From JAICIG01 sp035532215 (GTDB lineage: Bacteria > Planctomycetota > Planctomycetia > Pirellulales > JAICIG01): a stretch of 28,433 nt of DNA. Positions 6,658 to 14,297 of the stretch are shown in pieces. The position numbers and the translations under genes were made by a program. How positions within the stretch are numbered: the stretch's first letter is position 1; each line of letters begins with the position of its first letter. The DNA is taken from positions 1 through 28,433 of the forward strand of contig DATKRK010000240.1 in the NCBI GenBank assembly GCA_035532215.1, in the 5' to 3' direction. The notes under the pieces are model-generated. The model saw only the letters and a list, made by a program, of their open reading frames with translations, searched no databases and was not told the origin of the DNA.

Positions 6658-8724
6658 TTAGCGCGCTATCTTTCCCGTCGGCCGTTTCGCGGTCGAGGAG
6701 GCGCCGGACGATCGAGCCTTTTTGATGGACTGGGGAGGCGGCGCCGAATCGTTGAGATCCAAAAGCCCGCGGTTGGCGTCGTTTCCGCTCATCGTCGTGA
6801 ATTTTTCTTTCGCCGCCGCCTTGATCGTGCCTGCCAGGTAGTTGTCGATCTGGGAATTGTCTTCCAACGCCGCGAAGACTTGCGTCATGGCGATGCGCAT
6901 TTTCTTCTCGCGGAGGTCGTCGAAGATTGCGTTGCGGACGACCGGATCGTCGAGCGTTACCCCGACCGGCGTGGTGCGCCCTTCGCAGAACAGAATCACG
7001 TAGCGGTCGACGGCGACCTGGATGACGCCGGTGATCTCGCCCTTGCGCAAGGCGAAGGCTTCCTTCTCCAACAGCGGCTGGCCGCCGTACTTCTGGATGG
7101 GCGGCACCTCGCCTCGCATCGTTCTGCTGCCCGTTTCGACCGAATACTTCTCTGCCAGCTCCCCAAAAGCGTTCAGGCTGGCCAGGAACTTTTCGGGATC
7201 CTCCGGCTGTACGTTGTCGCGGGCTTCGGCCCAGACCTTTTGCGCCTGCCGCAGATTGCTGAACACGATGGCCCGGCAGCGAACCCGCTCGCCGTAGTTG
7301 GCGTCGAAGCTTTTCTCGATGTCTTCCTGGGTGATTTCGGCGTCCTCGCCGACCAGTTTCTTCAGCGCCGCCGAGGGCCAGACGACGTCGTGGCGGTAAA
7401 GTTCGGGCGACAGCCCTTGTTCCTCTTTGACCTGGGCCAGCCAGGCTTCGATATCGGGCTCGTCGCCGTCCTTCGTCTTGCCCATGGCTACGGCGGCTCG
7501 GGCGATCTCGTCCTGCATCTCGGCCTCGCCGACCACGACTTTCCGTTTCTTGCAGGCCTGTTCGAGCATCAAACGGTTGATCATGCCTTGCAGCATCTCT
7601 TCGCCGTGACGATCGATGCAGGCCTCGGCCAGATCGAGCAGCGTCACCTGGCGGCCGTTGATCAGCGCGGCCACGCCCGGATATTTCTTTTGCTTGACCG
7701 GATCGTCGAGCACGTTTTCGACATGGGCCCGAGCTTGCAATTCCTTGAACAAGTCGTCCGAGGCTTGCCGCAGCTTCTTGTCGCGAATGCTTTCAGTCAG
7801 CACTTCGTCGACCTTGGCTCGCGGCACGGGCTGCGCCTTGAGATGGGCCTCGCACTTGAGGATCACGTACTGGTTGCCGATTTGCACGATCTGGGAGATT
7901 TCGTCCGGCTTCAGGGCGAAGGCGATCTTTTCGATCTTCGGATCGCCTTGGTGCTTGTGGATCGGCTGAATGAAGCCGTTGGCGCTGGCGCTGTTCACGT
8001 CCGCCGAATACTGCTTGGCCAGATCGCCGAAGTCTTCCGGCCGCTCGATGGCCATCTTCCAGACCTGTTCCGCTTCGACGGGGTTTTTGCAGGCGATCAG
8101 CCGTGCTTGCACGGCCGGCCCGTAGAGCATGTCCCAAGCCTCTTGCAGTTCCTGTTCGCCGACCGTCAAGCGGTCGGCCGCCAGCTTGCGCAAGGCCACG
8201 GTCGGCCAGACGATTTCGTTGGCGTACTGCGCCGGGCTGATGCCCCGCTCTTCCTTGAGCATCTTGAGCAGTTGGCCTTTGGGCAGGCCGAAGCGCTCGG
8301 CCATGCGGTTGATTTCGTCTTGAACTTCTTGTTGCGAAACGGCGATGTTTTTCAGTTTGCAGTGAGTCGCAATCAGTTCTTTATTGACGAGCGTTTCGAG
8401 CACTTCTTCGCCGAAGTGCGACAGGCACTCTCGGCCCAGATCGTTGCGCGTGATGTCTTGTCCGTTGACCCTGGCCATAATCAGCGGCTTGTCCGGTTCG
8501 GCGGTGATCGGAGTTTTCACGCTCGGTTGCTGGGAGGCGGCCTTGGCGGGTTTGTCGGATTTTTTGCCGAAGATTTTGAGGAACGGCGGTCCGGCGCTGA
8601 CGGCGGCGGTCCAGGCGAAGGCTTGAAACACGGCGAGCACCGTCAGACCGCCTGCGAGCCAACCGCCCGGCTTACGTCGTCTTGGCTTGAGAGGCTGATT
8701 CAGTTTCGGTTCCATCCGTGCCAT
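6658..8724 (-). CDS. Membrane-anchored double SurA/PpiC-like protein
   Basis: A 688-aa protein with a basic N-terminus (RRRKPGG) and a signal anchor at about residues 20-44, so the bulk should face the periplasm. Two homologous modules follow, about 83-330 and 352-610. Each has a SurA-like chaperone part (RVNGQDITRNDL / LINGRQVTLLDL; QYANEIVWPTVALRKL / LYRHDVVWPSAALKKL) and a parvulin-like part (DFGDLAKQYSAD / AFGELAEKYSVE). In both parvulin parts the usual catalytic His of the HILV strand is absent (ARLIACK at 207-213, CRAIVFS at 483-489), so prolyl isomerase activity is doubtful and a chaperone role more likely. ATG 8724 has GGAGGA six bases upstream. It has its own promoter and terminator. 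Confidence 0.85.
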   Translation of the reverse strand: MARMEPKLNQPLKPRRRKPGGWLAGGLTVLAVFQAFAWTAAVSAGPPFLKIFGKKSDKPAKAASQQPSVKTPITAEPDKPLIMARVNGQDITRNDLGRECLSHFGEEVLETLVNKELIATHCKLKNIAVSQQEVQDEINRMAERFGLPKGQLLKMLKEERGISPAQYANEIVWPTVALRKLAADRLTVGEQELQEAWDMLYGPAVQARLIACKNPVEAEQVWKMAIERPEDFGDLAKQYSADVNSASANGFIQPIHKHQGDPKIEKIAFALKPDEISQIVQIGNQYVILKCEAHLKAQPVPRAKVDEVLTESIRDKKLRQASDDLFKELQARAHVENVLDDPVKQKKYPGVAALINGRQVTLLDLAEACIDRHGEEMLQGMINRLMLEQACKKRKVVVGEAEMQDEIARAAVAMGKTKDGDEPDIEAWLAQVKEEQGLSPELYRHDVVWPSAALKKLVGEDAEITQEDIEKSFDANYGERVRCRAIVFSNLRQAQKVWAEARDNVQPEDPEKFLASLNAFGELAEKYSVETGSRTMRGEVPPIQKYGGQPLLEKEAFALRKGEITGVIQVAVDRYVILFCEGRTTPVGVTLDDPVVRNAIFDDLREKKMRIAMTQVFAALEDNSQIDNYLAGTIKAAAKEKFTTMSGNDANRGLLDLNDSAPPPQSIKKARSSGASSTAKRPTGKIAR

Positions 8725-8788
8725 TGCGGTTCCTCCGTGAGAACAGACTTCTAGCCCGGCTTCGGCGACGAGCGTCATCGGGGCGGGG

Positions 8789-8817
8789 AGTATAGAAACG
8801 CCTGCCCTGGGGGTCAA
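8789..8817 (-). promoter_or_regulatory. Sigma70-type promoter for the double parvulin-like gene
   Basis: Minus strand: -35 TTGACC (8812-8817), 17-bp spacer, -10 TATACT (8789-8794). Each hexamer matches consensus at five of six positions. Predicted start is near 8782, giving a leader of about 58 nt that ends with the GGAGGA ribosome site before ATG 8724. Confidence 0.7.
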
Positions 8818-8847
8818 GGCGAGTGGCGGCAGAGTCTCGCTTGACGG

Positions 8848-8955
8848 GCGTAAGTCGACATTCGCGGCAAAAGCCTGTAGGGCACGCCCTCTGCGGCGTG
8901 CCGTGAAGTGCGGAAACCGCGTCGATTCGCGCTTCCTGGAACGCCGCAGAGGGCG
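8848..8955 (-). repeat. 108-bp dispersed repeat, copy 2
   Basis: Reverse-orientation partner of 48-155, of identical length, with two palindromic blocks (GGCACGCCCTCTGCGGCGTGCC at 8881 region and GGAACGCCGCAGAGGGCG at 8938-8955). It fills the divergent gap between the parvulin-like gene and the MFS gene and contains no gene. Confidence 0.75.
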
Positions 8956-9044
8956 CTCCCTACAGCATCAACCGCCTGAACCTTGCGACGCTTTGCCGCG
9001 TCTGGGCTGGCAGCGAAAAATTAATATTCCGCGGACCATTGCCG

Positions 9045-9063
9045 GATCGGCTATAATCCGGCA
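9045..9063 (+). promoter_or_regulatory. Candidate -10 with flanking inverted repeat for the MFS gene
   Basis: A perfect TATAAT (9052-9057) overlaps the right arm of an inverted repeat, GCCGGAT ... ATCCGGC, that brackets it with an 8-nt loop. No good -35 is visible at 16-18 bp, which suggests an activator-dependent or repressed promoter. The predicted transcript start is about 27 nt before ATG 9091. Confidence 0.45.
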
Positions 9064-9090
9064 TCTGCTCCCTCCGCCCTCAACCGGCCG

Positions 9091-10383
9091 ATGCCTCCCC
9101 CGCCAACCGCCGCCGCCGCCGAGCCTGAGTGCCCCCCAGCCGTCCGAGAACCGGGCCAGCGCCCGGTCTCCCGGCCCGTACCTGTCCAAAACACCGCCTT
9201 CGGCTGGCCCTTTTGGCTGACCTATGGGGCGAACTTTTTGTTAATGGTCGCCGTCAGCCTGCTCTATCGCTACGGCGATTTCGTGACTTTTCTCGGCGGC
9301 AGCGAGTTGAATCTGGGTTGGATCATCTCGGTGGGCATGGTCGGCAGCCTGGCGATGCGGTTCGGGCAGGGTTTCGGCATCGATGTCTACGGCCCGCGGA
9401 AAATCTGGCTCTGTTCATCGGCCTTGTTCGTGCTGACGTGTCTGGCGCACCTGTTGGTGAACGACGTGAACGGGCCGCTCGTGTATGTGCTGCGAGTGTT
9501 CTATCAATCGAGCTTGGCCGGCTTTTTTGGGGCCTCGATCACGTATATCTCGGGCCGGGCCCCTGCGGCCCGCATCGCCGAGGTGGTCGGCACGTTGGGC
9601 ACCTCCGGCTTCGTCGGCATGGTGCTCGGCACGTGGCTGGGCGACGCCTTGCTCAACTTCACCAAAATCGACCGCAGCCATGTCGATCACATGTTCCTGG
9701 CCGCGGCGATGCTCGGCGCGGCCAGCTTTGTCATTTCGTGGCTGGCCACCCGCAGGCACTTGCCCCCGGCCAAGCGCAAACGGCTGCCGATGTTCCGCGT
9801 GCTGAGGCGTTATCATCCGGGCGCCGTGCTGTTGATCGCCATTGCCACCGGCTGCGGTTTGTCGCTGCCGGGCGTGTTTTTGAGCCGTTACGCCGCGCAC
9901 CTGGAAATTGCCGATATCGGGCCGTTTTTCACGGTCTATTGTCCGACGGCGTTTATCGCCCGCGTCTCGATGCGCAGCGTTCCGGAGCGATTCGGCATTC
10001 GCCCGATGATTTTCGTGGGCATGTTGGCGCTGGTGGCCGGCATGCTGCTGTTTCTGGTCGTGCGGCAGCCGTGGCAGTTCGTGATCCCGGCCGTCTCGGT
10101 GGCGATCGCTCACGCGGCCTTGTTTCCGGCAGTGATTGCCGGCGGCAGCGGGGTTTTTCCCGCCCGCTATCGGGGCCTCGGAACGACGCTCAGCCTGGCG
10201 TTTTTCGATCTAGGCTGCTTGATCGGCTCGCCCATTGTCGGCGAGGTGCTCTACTGGGCCGAACGGTTCGGCTGGCCCGCCTACCCCACCATGTTCGTGG
10301 TCGTGGCCGCGCTGCTGGGCTTGTTGGGCGTGATTTACGCCGTCAGCGAACGGCGCAAACGTAGGTCAGGCTTTCCAGCCTGA
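9091..10383 (+). CDS. Major facilitator superfamily transporter
   Basis: A 430-aa integral membrane protein with about 12 hydrophobic helices after a 35-residue proline-rich cytoplasmic N-terminus. RFGQGFGIDVYGPRKIW (residues 90-106) fits the MFS motif A loop (G-x3-D-x2-G-x-R) between helices 2 and 3, and a basic central loop (RRHLPPAKRKRLP, 221-233) separates the two six-helix halves. The substrate is unknown. ATG 9091 has no clear Shine-Dalgarno, so the true start may be slightly downstream. The last residues (RSGFPA) and the TGA are read from the hairpin repeat starting at 10360, so the native C-terminus may have been changed by the repeat. Confidence 0.85.
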   Translation: MPPPPTAAAAEPECPPAVREPGQRPVSRPVPVQNTAFGWPFWLTYGANFLLMVAVSLLYRYGDFVTFLGGSELNLGWIISVGMVGSLAMRFGQGFGIDVYGPRKIWLCSSALFVLTCLAHLLVNDVNGPLVYVLRVFYQSSLAGFFGASITYISGRAPAARIAEVVGTLGTSGFVGMVLGTWLGDALLNFTKIDRSHVDHMFLAAAMLGAASFVISWLATRRHLPPAKRKRLPMFRVLRRYHPGAVLLIAIATGCGLSLPGVFLSRYAAHLEIADIGPFFTVYCPTAFIARVSMRSVPERFGIRPMIFVGMLALVAGMLLFLVVRQPWQFVIPAVSVAIAHAALFPAVIAGGSGVFPARYRGLGTTLSLAFFDLGCLIGSPIVGEVLYWAERFGWPAYPTMFVVVAALLGLLGVIYAVSERRKRRSGFPA

Positions 10384-10473
10384 CGAAGCCGCGGATCAGG
10401 CTTTCCAGCCTGACGAAGCCGCGGATCAATTTCTCCCACCCGACGTCCGTCAGGCTAGAAAGCCTGACCTACG
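10360..10473. repeat. Hairpin repeat overlapping the MFS 3' end
   Basis: The outer arms CGTAGGTCAGGCTT (10360-10373) and its perfect complement (10460-10473) enclose two tandem 30-bp units containing CAGGCTTTCCAGCCTGACG, each itself a small hairpin. It includes the MFS stop codon and lies 17 bp before the rpsB promoter, so it may also terminate MFS transcription. Confidence 0.75.
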
Positions 10474-10489
10474 GGCGCCGGCGCTCGAA

Positions 10490-10518
10490 TTGACGACCGA
10501 ACCTAACACCGCTATCAT
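10490..10518 (+). promoter_or_regulatory. Sigma70-type promoter for rpsB operon
   Basis: -35 TTGACG (10490-10495), 17-bp spacer, -10 TATCAT (10513-10518); both hexamers match consensus at five of six positions. The start is predicted near 10525, giving a leader of about 190 nt before rpsB. Confidence 0.7.
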
Positions 10519-10524
10519 CAACGG

Positions 10525-10717
10525 CTTCCAAGATTCTCGCACGGTCCGAGAATTGCGCGATTTTGCTGCGTAGCCGGCGCATTGGGGCGCCGGCGCCGAT
10601 CGTGGTGTTGCCAGACCGAAGGTCGATTTCGAACGCCGGACGCCCTGGAAACCGCTCGCTTCGAGCGGTGGGGACTTAGCCGGCGTGCCTGAAGATTCTC
10701 GAAGGAGCCCGAACCGC
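10525..10717 (+). promoter_or_regulatory. Structured rpsB 5' leader
   Basis: Three perfect hairpins are visible: ATTCTCG/CGAGAAT (10533-10553), GCCGGCGC/GCGCCGGC with a 6-nt loop (10573-10594) and ACCGCTCG/CGAGCGGT (10651-10669). The 9-mer AGATTCTCG occurs at 10531-10539 and again at 10693-10701, next to the AAGGAG ribosome site (10702-10707). Both copies can pair with CGAGAAT (10547-10553). rpsB leaders are known in other bacteria as targets of S2 autoregulation; whether this leader works that way is inference. Confidence 0.45.
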
Positions 10718-11479
10718 GTGGCAAACGTTCTTGTCAAACAATTGATTGAAGCCGGCGTCCACTTCGGCCACCGCGCCAGCCGCTGGAATCCGAAGATGCG
10801 GCCCTATATTTACGGCCGCCGCAACCTGATCCACATCATCGACGTCCGCGAAACGATCCGCGGATTGATCCGGGCCCGCAAGTACCTGACGCAGGTCGCC
10901 GCGGGCGGCAGCTTGGTGCTGTTCGTGGGCACGAAGAAGCAGGCCGCCGAAACGGTCGAGCGCGAAAGCGAACGCTGCGGCATGCCTTATGTCAGCGATC
11001 GCTGGCTGGGCGGCACGCTGACCAACTTCCGCACCATTCGCAGCCGGCTCTCGCGCTTGGAAGAGCTGGAGCAGATGAAAACGTCCAACGAGATTCTGGC
11101 CTACTCGAAAAAGATGCAGTCGGCCTTGAATCGCGAGTATCGCAAGATGTACCGCAACCTGAACGGCATGCGGACCATGAATCGGCTGCCCGAGTGCATG
11201 GTGATCATCGACCCGAAGAAAGAACACAACGCCATTTCGGAAGCCCGCAAGCTGGGCGTGACGACCGTGGCCTTGATCGACACCGATTGCGACCCCGACC
11301 TGGTCGACCTGCCGATTCCGGGCAACGACGACAGCTTGCGGTCGATCGAACTGGTGCTCGACCAACTGGCCAACGCGATCATCGAAGGCAAGGCGAACGC
11401 CAAGGCGGCGCCCGGGCCGGCCGGCGCTCCGGCGGCTTATGTCAGCCCCGGCGAAGTGGAAGACAAAGACGCCGAGTAG
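10718..11479 (+). CDS. rpsB: 30S ribosomal protein S2
   Basis: A 253-aa S2 protein of the small ribosomal subunit. Family motifs are continuous from the N-terminus: LIEAGVHFGHRASRWNPKM, PYIYGRRNLIHIIDVR, FVGTKKQAAETV, RWLGGTLTNFRTI and ECMVIIDPKKEHNAISEARKLG. The C-terminal 25 residues are a variable Ala/Pro/acidic tail. I chose GTG 10718 because AAGGAG lies 10 nt upstream and the sequence then starts like other S2 proteins (VANVLVKQLIEAG); another in-frame GTG at 10685 is unlikely. It is the first gene of the rpsB-tsf-pyrH-frr cluster, with its own promoter at 10490-10518. Confidence 0.97.
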   Translation: MANVLVKQLIEAGVHFGHRASRWNPKMRPYIYGRRNLIHIIDVRETIRGLIRARKYLTQVAAGGSLVLFVGTKKQAAETVERESERCGMPYVSDRWLGGTLTNFRTIRSRLSRLEELEQMKTSNEILAYSKKMQSALNREYRKMYRNLNGMRTMNRLPECMVIIDPKKEHNAISEARKLGVTTVALIDTDCDPDLVDLPIPGNDDSLRSIELVLDQLANAIIEGKANAKAAPGPAGAPAAYVSPGEVEDKDAE

Positions 11480-11577
11480 GCGGTCCCGAGCCGGTTGATC
11501 TCTCTGTGATTCGAAGGACGGCGGAAAACTCGCGTTTCGTCGAGATGCGAACCGTTATGTGAAGTCGCGCTTCTTGG

Positions 11578-11681
11578 AAGGGGATCAGGGGATGCGGAGG
11601 AGATGAGGAGATAAGGAATTAAGAAAACAAAGTTCCTCTTCATCTCCTTATCTCCTCCGTATCCCCCTATCCCCTTTAAAA
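11578..11681. repeat. Purine/pyrimidine long hairpin, rpsB-tsf gap
   Basis: A left arm of G/A-rich sequence (from GAAGGGGATCAGGGGATG, 11578-11618) pairs with a C/T-rich right arm (11632-11681) over about 40 bp at roughly 85%. The rest of the 300-bp gap between rpsB and tsf holds no gene. Related hairpins sit in the next two gaps of the operon. Confidence 0.8.
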
Positions 11682-11779
11682 GATCGTTAAACAACTTCAC
11701 CGGCTTCCATTGCCTTGCGTCGTTGCAATCGACTCCGAAATCAATTACCAACATTCAGATAGCGAGAAAGAAGAGCATC

Positions 11780-12622
11780 ATGGCAGAAATCACTGCGGCG
11801 ATGGTCAAGGCGCTCCGCGAGCGGACCGGGTTGCCGATGATGGATTGCAAAAAGGCCCTGCAGGAGACGGGCGGCGACGAGCAGCAGGCCGTCGACTGGC
11901 TCCGCAAGCAAGGCATCAAGACCAAGGAAACCCGCATCGGCCGCGAGACCTCGGCTGGCCGCGTGGCCGTCTACGCCGATCACGCCAAGGGCGTGGGCAC
12001 GATGATCGAGTTGATGTGCGAAAGCGCTCCGGTGGCCAATAGCCCCGAGTTCGTCGCTTTCGCCAACGACCTGGCCAAGCAACTCGCCGTCGGGCCCGGC
12101 GCCAAAACGGCCGAAGAGTTGCTGGCCCAGCCCTCGCTCAGCAAGCCGGGCATGACCTTCGCCGAGCAGAAGGACGACATGTTCAACCGCATTCGCGAGG
12201 TGTTCAACCTCGGCCGGATTCTGCGGTTCGACGCTCCTTGCGGCGCCTATGCCCACCACGACGGCTCGCTCGGCGCTTTGGTCGAAGTCAGCGGCGGCAC
12301 GGCCGAAGCGGCGAAGGACGTGGCCATGCACGTCGCGGCTGCCAAGCCGGCGGTGGTCAGCAAGCAAGATCTTGATCCGGCCGCGGTCGACAAGGAGCGT
12401 GCGATTTTGACCGAAGCCGCCCGCAGCGAAGGCAAGCCCGAGAACATCATCGCCAAGATGATCGAAGGCCGGCTGAAGAACTTCTTCGCCGAGCAGGTGC
12501 TGTTGGAGCAACCGTTCGTGAAGGATGACAAGCAGACGGTCGGCAAGATCGCCGACGCGGCCAAAATGAAGGTCGTGCGGTTCGTGCGTTGGGAATTGGG
12601 CAAGGAGACGGGCCAAAGCTGA
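11780..12622 (+). CDS. tsf: Translation elongation factor Ts
   Basis: A 280-aa EF-Ts, the nucleotide exchange factor that regenerates EF-Tu-GTP. The N-terminal UBA-like domain (residues 1-50) and the signature LRERTGLPMMDCKKALQETG with KTKETRIGRETSAGRV are present, followed by the dimerisation/core domain with MCESAPVANSPEF and MHVAAAKP. The length is the same as E. coli EF-Ts (283 aa). ATG 11780 was preferred over an in-frame ATG at 11723 because family members begin with the MAEITAAMVK-type sequence; AGAAAGAAGAG upstream is a weak ribosome site. It lies between two long hairpin repeats. Confidence 0.97.
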   Translation: MAEITAAMVKALRERTGLPMMDCKKALQETGGDEQQAVDWLRKQGIKTKETRIGRETSAGRVAVYADHAKGVGTMIELMCESAPVANSPEFVAFANDLAKQLAVGPGAKTAEELLAQPSLSKPGMTFAEQKDDMFNRIREVFNLGRILRFDAPCGAYAHHDGSLGALVEVSGGTAEAAKDVAMHVAAAKPAVVSKQDLDPAAVDKERAILTEAARSEGKPENIIAKMIEGRLKNFFAEQVLLEQPFVKDDKQTVGKIADAAKMKVVRFVRWELGKETGQS

Positions 12623-12653
12623 TCGGGGCGCCGCGACCCGCTCAAGGCTTAAC

Positions 12654-12769
12654 CTTTTTTAAAGGAGATAAGGGGATACGGAGGAGATCAGGAGATAGGA
12701 TTTCAGAGTACAAATCTTTGCTTTCATCCCCACTATCTCCTCCTCATCCCCCTATCTCCTTTAAAAAAG
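12654..12769. repeat. Purine/pyrimidine long hairpin, tsf-pyrH gap
   Basis: Arms 12654-12691 (starting CTTTTTTAAAGGAGATAAGG) and 12728-12769 are nearly perfect complements over about 35 bp. The purine arm repeats GGAGGAGAT and AAGGAG, which resemble Shine-Dalgarno sequences; the other arm resembles anti-Shine-Dalgarno. It belongs to the same family as 11578-11681. Confidence 0.85.
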
Positions 12770-12839
12770 CGTTACGTCTCTCGGAGGCATGCACTAAGCT
12801 TGGCAAGGGATTGCGGTAAAACCATTCAAGAGTGATTCA

Positions 12840-13592
12840 ATGTCGGATGCGCTTTCCGAACGGCGATTTCGCCGCGTGGTGCTGAAATTGTCGGGCGATA
12901 GCTTCGTGCGGGCCGGCGAACGCGGCATCAGCATGGAAGAGGTCGTGCATATCGCACGGCAGACCTCGCGCGCTGCGCAGCGCGGCGTGCAGATGGCGAT
13001 CGTCATCGGCGGCGGCAACATTCTGCGCGGCGCCCAGTTCCGCTCGACCTCCACCAGCGTGCAAGAGGCCACGGCCCACTATATGGGCATGCTGGCCACG
13101 GTCATCAACGGCCTGGCGCTGCAAGACGCGCTGGAATCGCTGGGCTGCGAGACGCGGCTCTCGACCGCCATCCGCATGGACGGCGTGGCCGAGCCGTACA
13201 TTCGCCGCCGCGCGAAGCGGCACCTGGAAAAGGACCGTATCGTGATCCTGGCCTGCGGCACGGGCAGCCCGTTCGTCACGACCGACACGGCCGCCGCTCA
13301 GCGAGCCTTGGAACTGGAGGCCGACATCCTGCTCAAGGCGACGCGCGTCGACGGCGTGTACAGCGACGACCCCGAAAAGAACCCGCACGCCGTGCTCTAC
13401 AGCGAGCTGACCTACTCGGCCGTGCGCGAGCAGAACCTGCGCGTGATGGATCCGACGGCGATCGCCCAGTGCATGGAACACGACATGCCGATCTTGGTGT
13501 TCAATTTCAAGAAGGAAGGCAACATCGAACGGGCCGTCAACGGCGAAAAGGTGGGCACGCTGATCGCCAGCCAAACGTCGGTGGCGAAATAA
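12840..13592 (+). CDS. pyrH: UMP kinase
   Basis: A 250-aa hexameric UMP kinase (amino-acid kinase fold) that phosphorylates UMP to UDP in pyrimidine nucleotide synthesis. Landmarks are VVLKLSGDSF with Lys16, IGGGNILRG (56-64), HYMGMLATVINGLALQDAL (80-98), GTGSPFVTTDTAAAQRALE and KATRVDGVYSDDPEKNP. The typical aspartate before YMGM is His80 here, a small departure from many homologues. ATG 12840 is preceded by only a weak purine stretch (AAGAGTGA). It is the third gene of the conserved rpsB-tsf-pyrH-frr order. Confidence 0.96.
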   Translation: MSDALSERRFRRVVLKLSGDSFVRAGERGISMEEVVHIARQTSRAAQRGVQMAIVIGGGNILRGAQFRSTSTSVQEATAHYMGMLATVINGLALQDALESLGCETRLSTAIRMDGVAEPYIRRRAKRHLEKDRIVILACGTGSPFVTTDTAAAQRALELEADILLKATRVDGVYSDDPEKNPHAVLYSELTYSAVREQNLRVMDPTAIAQCMEHDMPILVFNFKKEGNIERAVNGEKVGTLIASQTSVAK

Positions 13593-13623
13593 GATTTGCG
13601 AATTCGCGAAGCCGCTAAGCTTT

Positions 13624-13700
13624 CGAAAGGGGAAATGCTCAACGCAGCCCATGCTTCATCCCCGTATCTCCTCATCATCCCCACATCCCCTTTTTAAAAA
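13624..13700. repeat. Degenerate purine/pyrimidine repeat, pyrH-frr gap
   Basis: The C/T-rich arm (13656-13700; CATCCCCGTATCTCCTCATC then CCCCTTTTT) matches the right arms of the hairpins at 11578-11681 and 12654-12769. The left arm is largely lost; only AAAGGGGA (13626-13633) can still pair with TCCCCTTT (13687-13694). Confidence 0.65.
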
Positions 13701-13736
13701 ACTCCCAATCACGAATCCACGCAACGGATATCACTC

Positions 13737-14297
13737 ATGAGCGCCGACGAGATTCTGCTGGATGTCGAAGAGCGGATGGAAAAGGCCGTGGCCAAGCTCA
13801 AGCACGACTTGGGCGGCATCCGCACGGGTCGCGCGAATCCGGGGCTGGTCGATTCGCTACGGGTCGAAGCCTACGGCTCGCCGACGCCGATCAAGCAACT
13901 GGCCTCGGTCGGCGCCCCCGAGCCGACGCAGATCGTCATCCGCCCGTTCGATCCGGGCACGCTCAAAGATATCGAAAAGGCAATCCAGGCCAGCGGGCTC
14001 GGTCTGACGCCGATGAACGATGGCAAGTTGATTCGCCTGAACGTGCCGCCGCTGTCGACTGAAGTCCGCCGCAAGATGGTGGCCCGCATCAAGGAACTGA
14101 CCGAAGAGGCCAAGGTCGCGATTCGCAATGTTCGTCGCGACGGCAACAAGGCGGCCGACCAGGGCGAGAAGGACAAGACGCTCTCGGAGGACGACTGCGA
14201 GAGCACCAAGGAAGAAATTCAGGAACTGACCAAGAAGTTCGAGGCCCAGGCCAACGACCTGGCCAAGGCCAAAGAACAAGAGGTCATGGAAGATTGA
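13737..14297 (+). CDS. frr: Ribosome recycling factor
   Basis: A 186-aa protein (E. coli 185) that, with EF-G, splits the post-termination ribosome. Two-domain layout: a three-helix bundle formed by residues 1-30 and 105-186, and a beta domain in between. Signatures are GGIRTGRANPGLVDSLRVEAYG (25-46) and AIRNVRRDGNKAADQ (about 128-142). The start ATG 13737 places the family N-terminus at residue 1, without a strong Shine-Dalgarno. The stop overlaps by 4 nt the TTG start of the next gene (TTGA), indicating translational coupling. Confidence 0.97.
   Translation: MSADEILLDVEERMEKAVAKLKHDLGGIRTGRANPGLVDSLRVEAYGSPTPIKQLASVGAPEPTQIVIRPFDPGTLKDIEKAIQASGLGLTPMNDGKLIRLNVPPLSTEVRRKMVARIKELTEEAKVAIRNVRRDGNKAADQGEKDKTLSEDDCESTKEEIQELTKKFEAQANDLAKAKEQEVMED

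Noticed and set aside
11480..11779. A small gene between rpsB and tsf
   Set aside because: Open frames there fall in the purine/pyrimidine hairpin and lack starts with ribosome sites.
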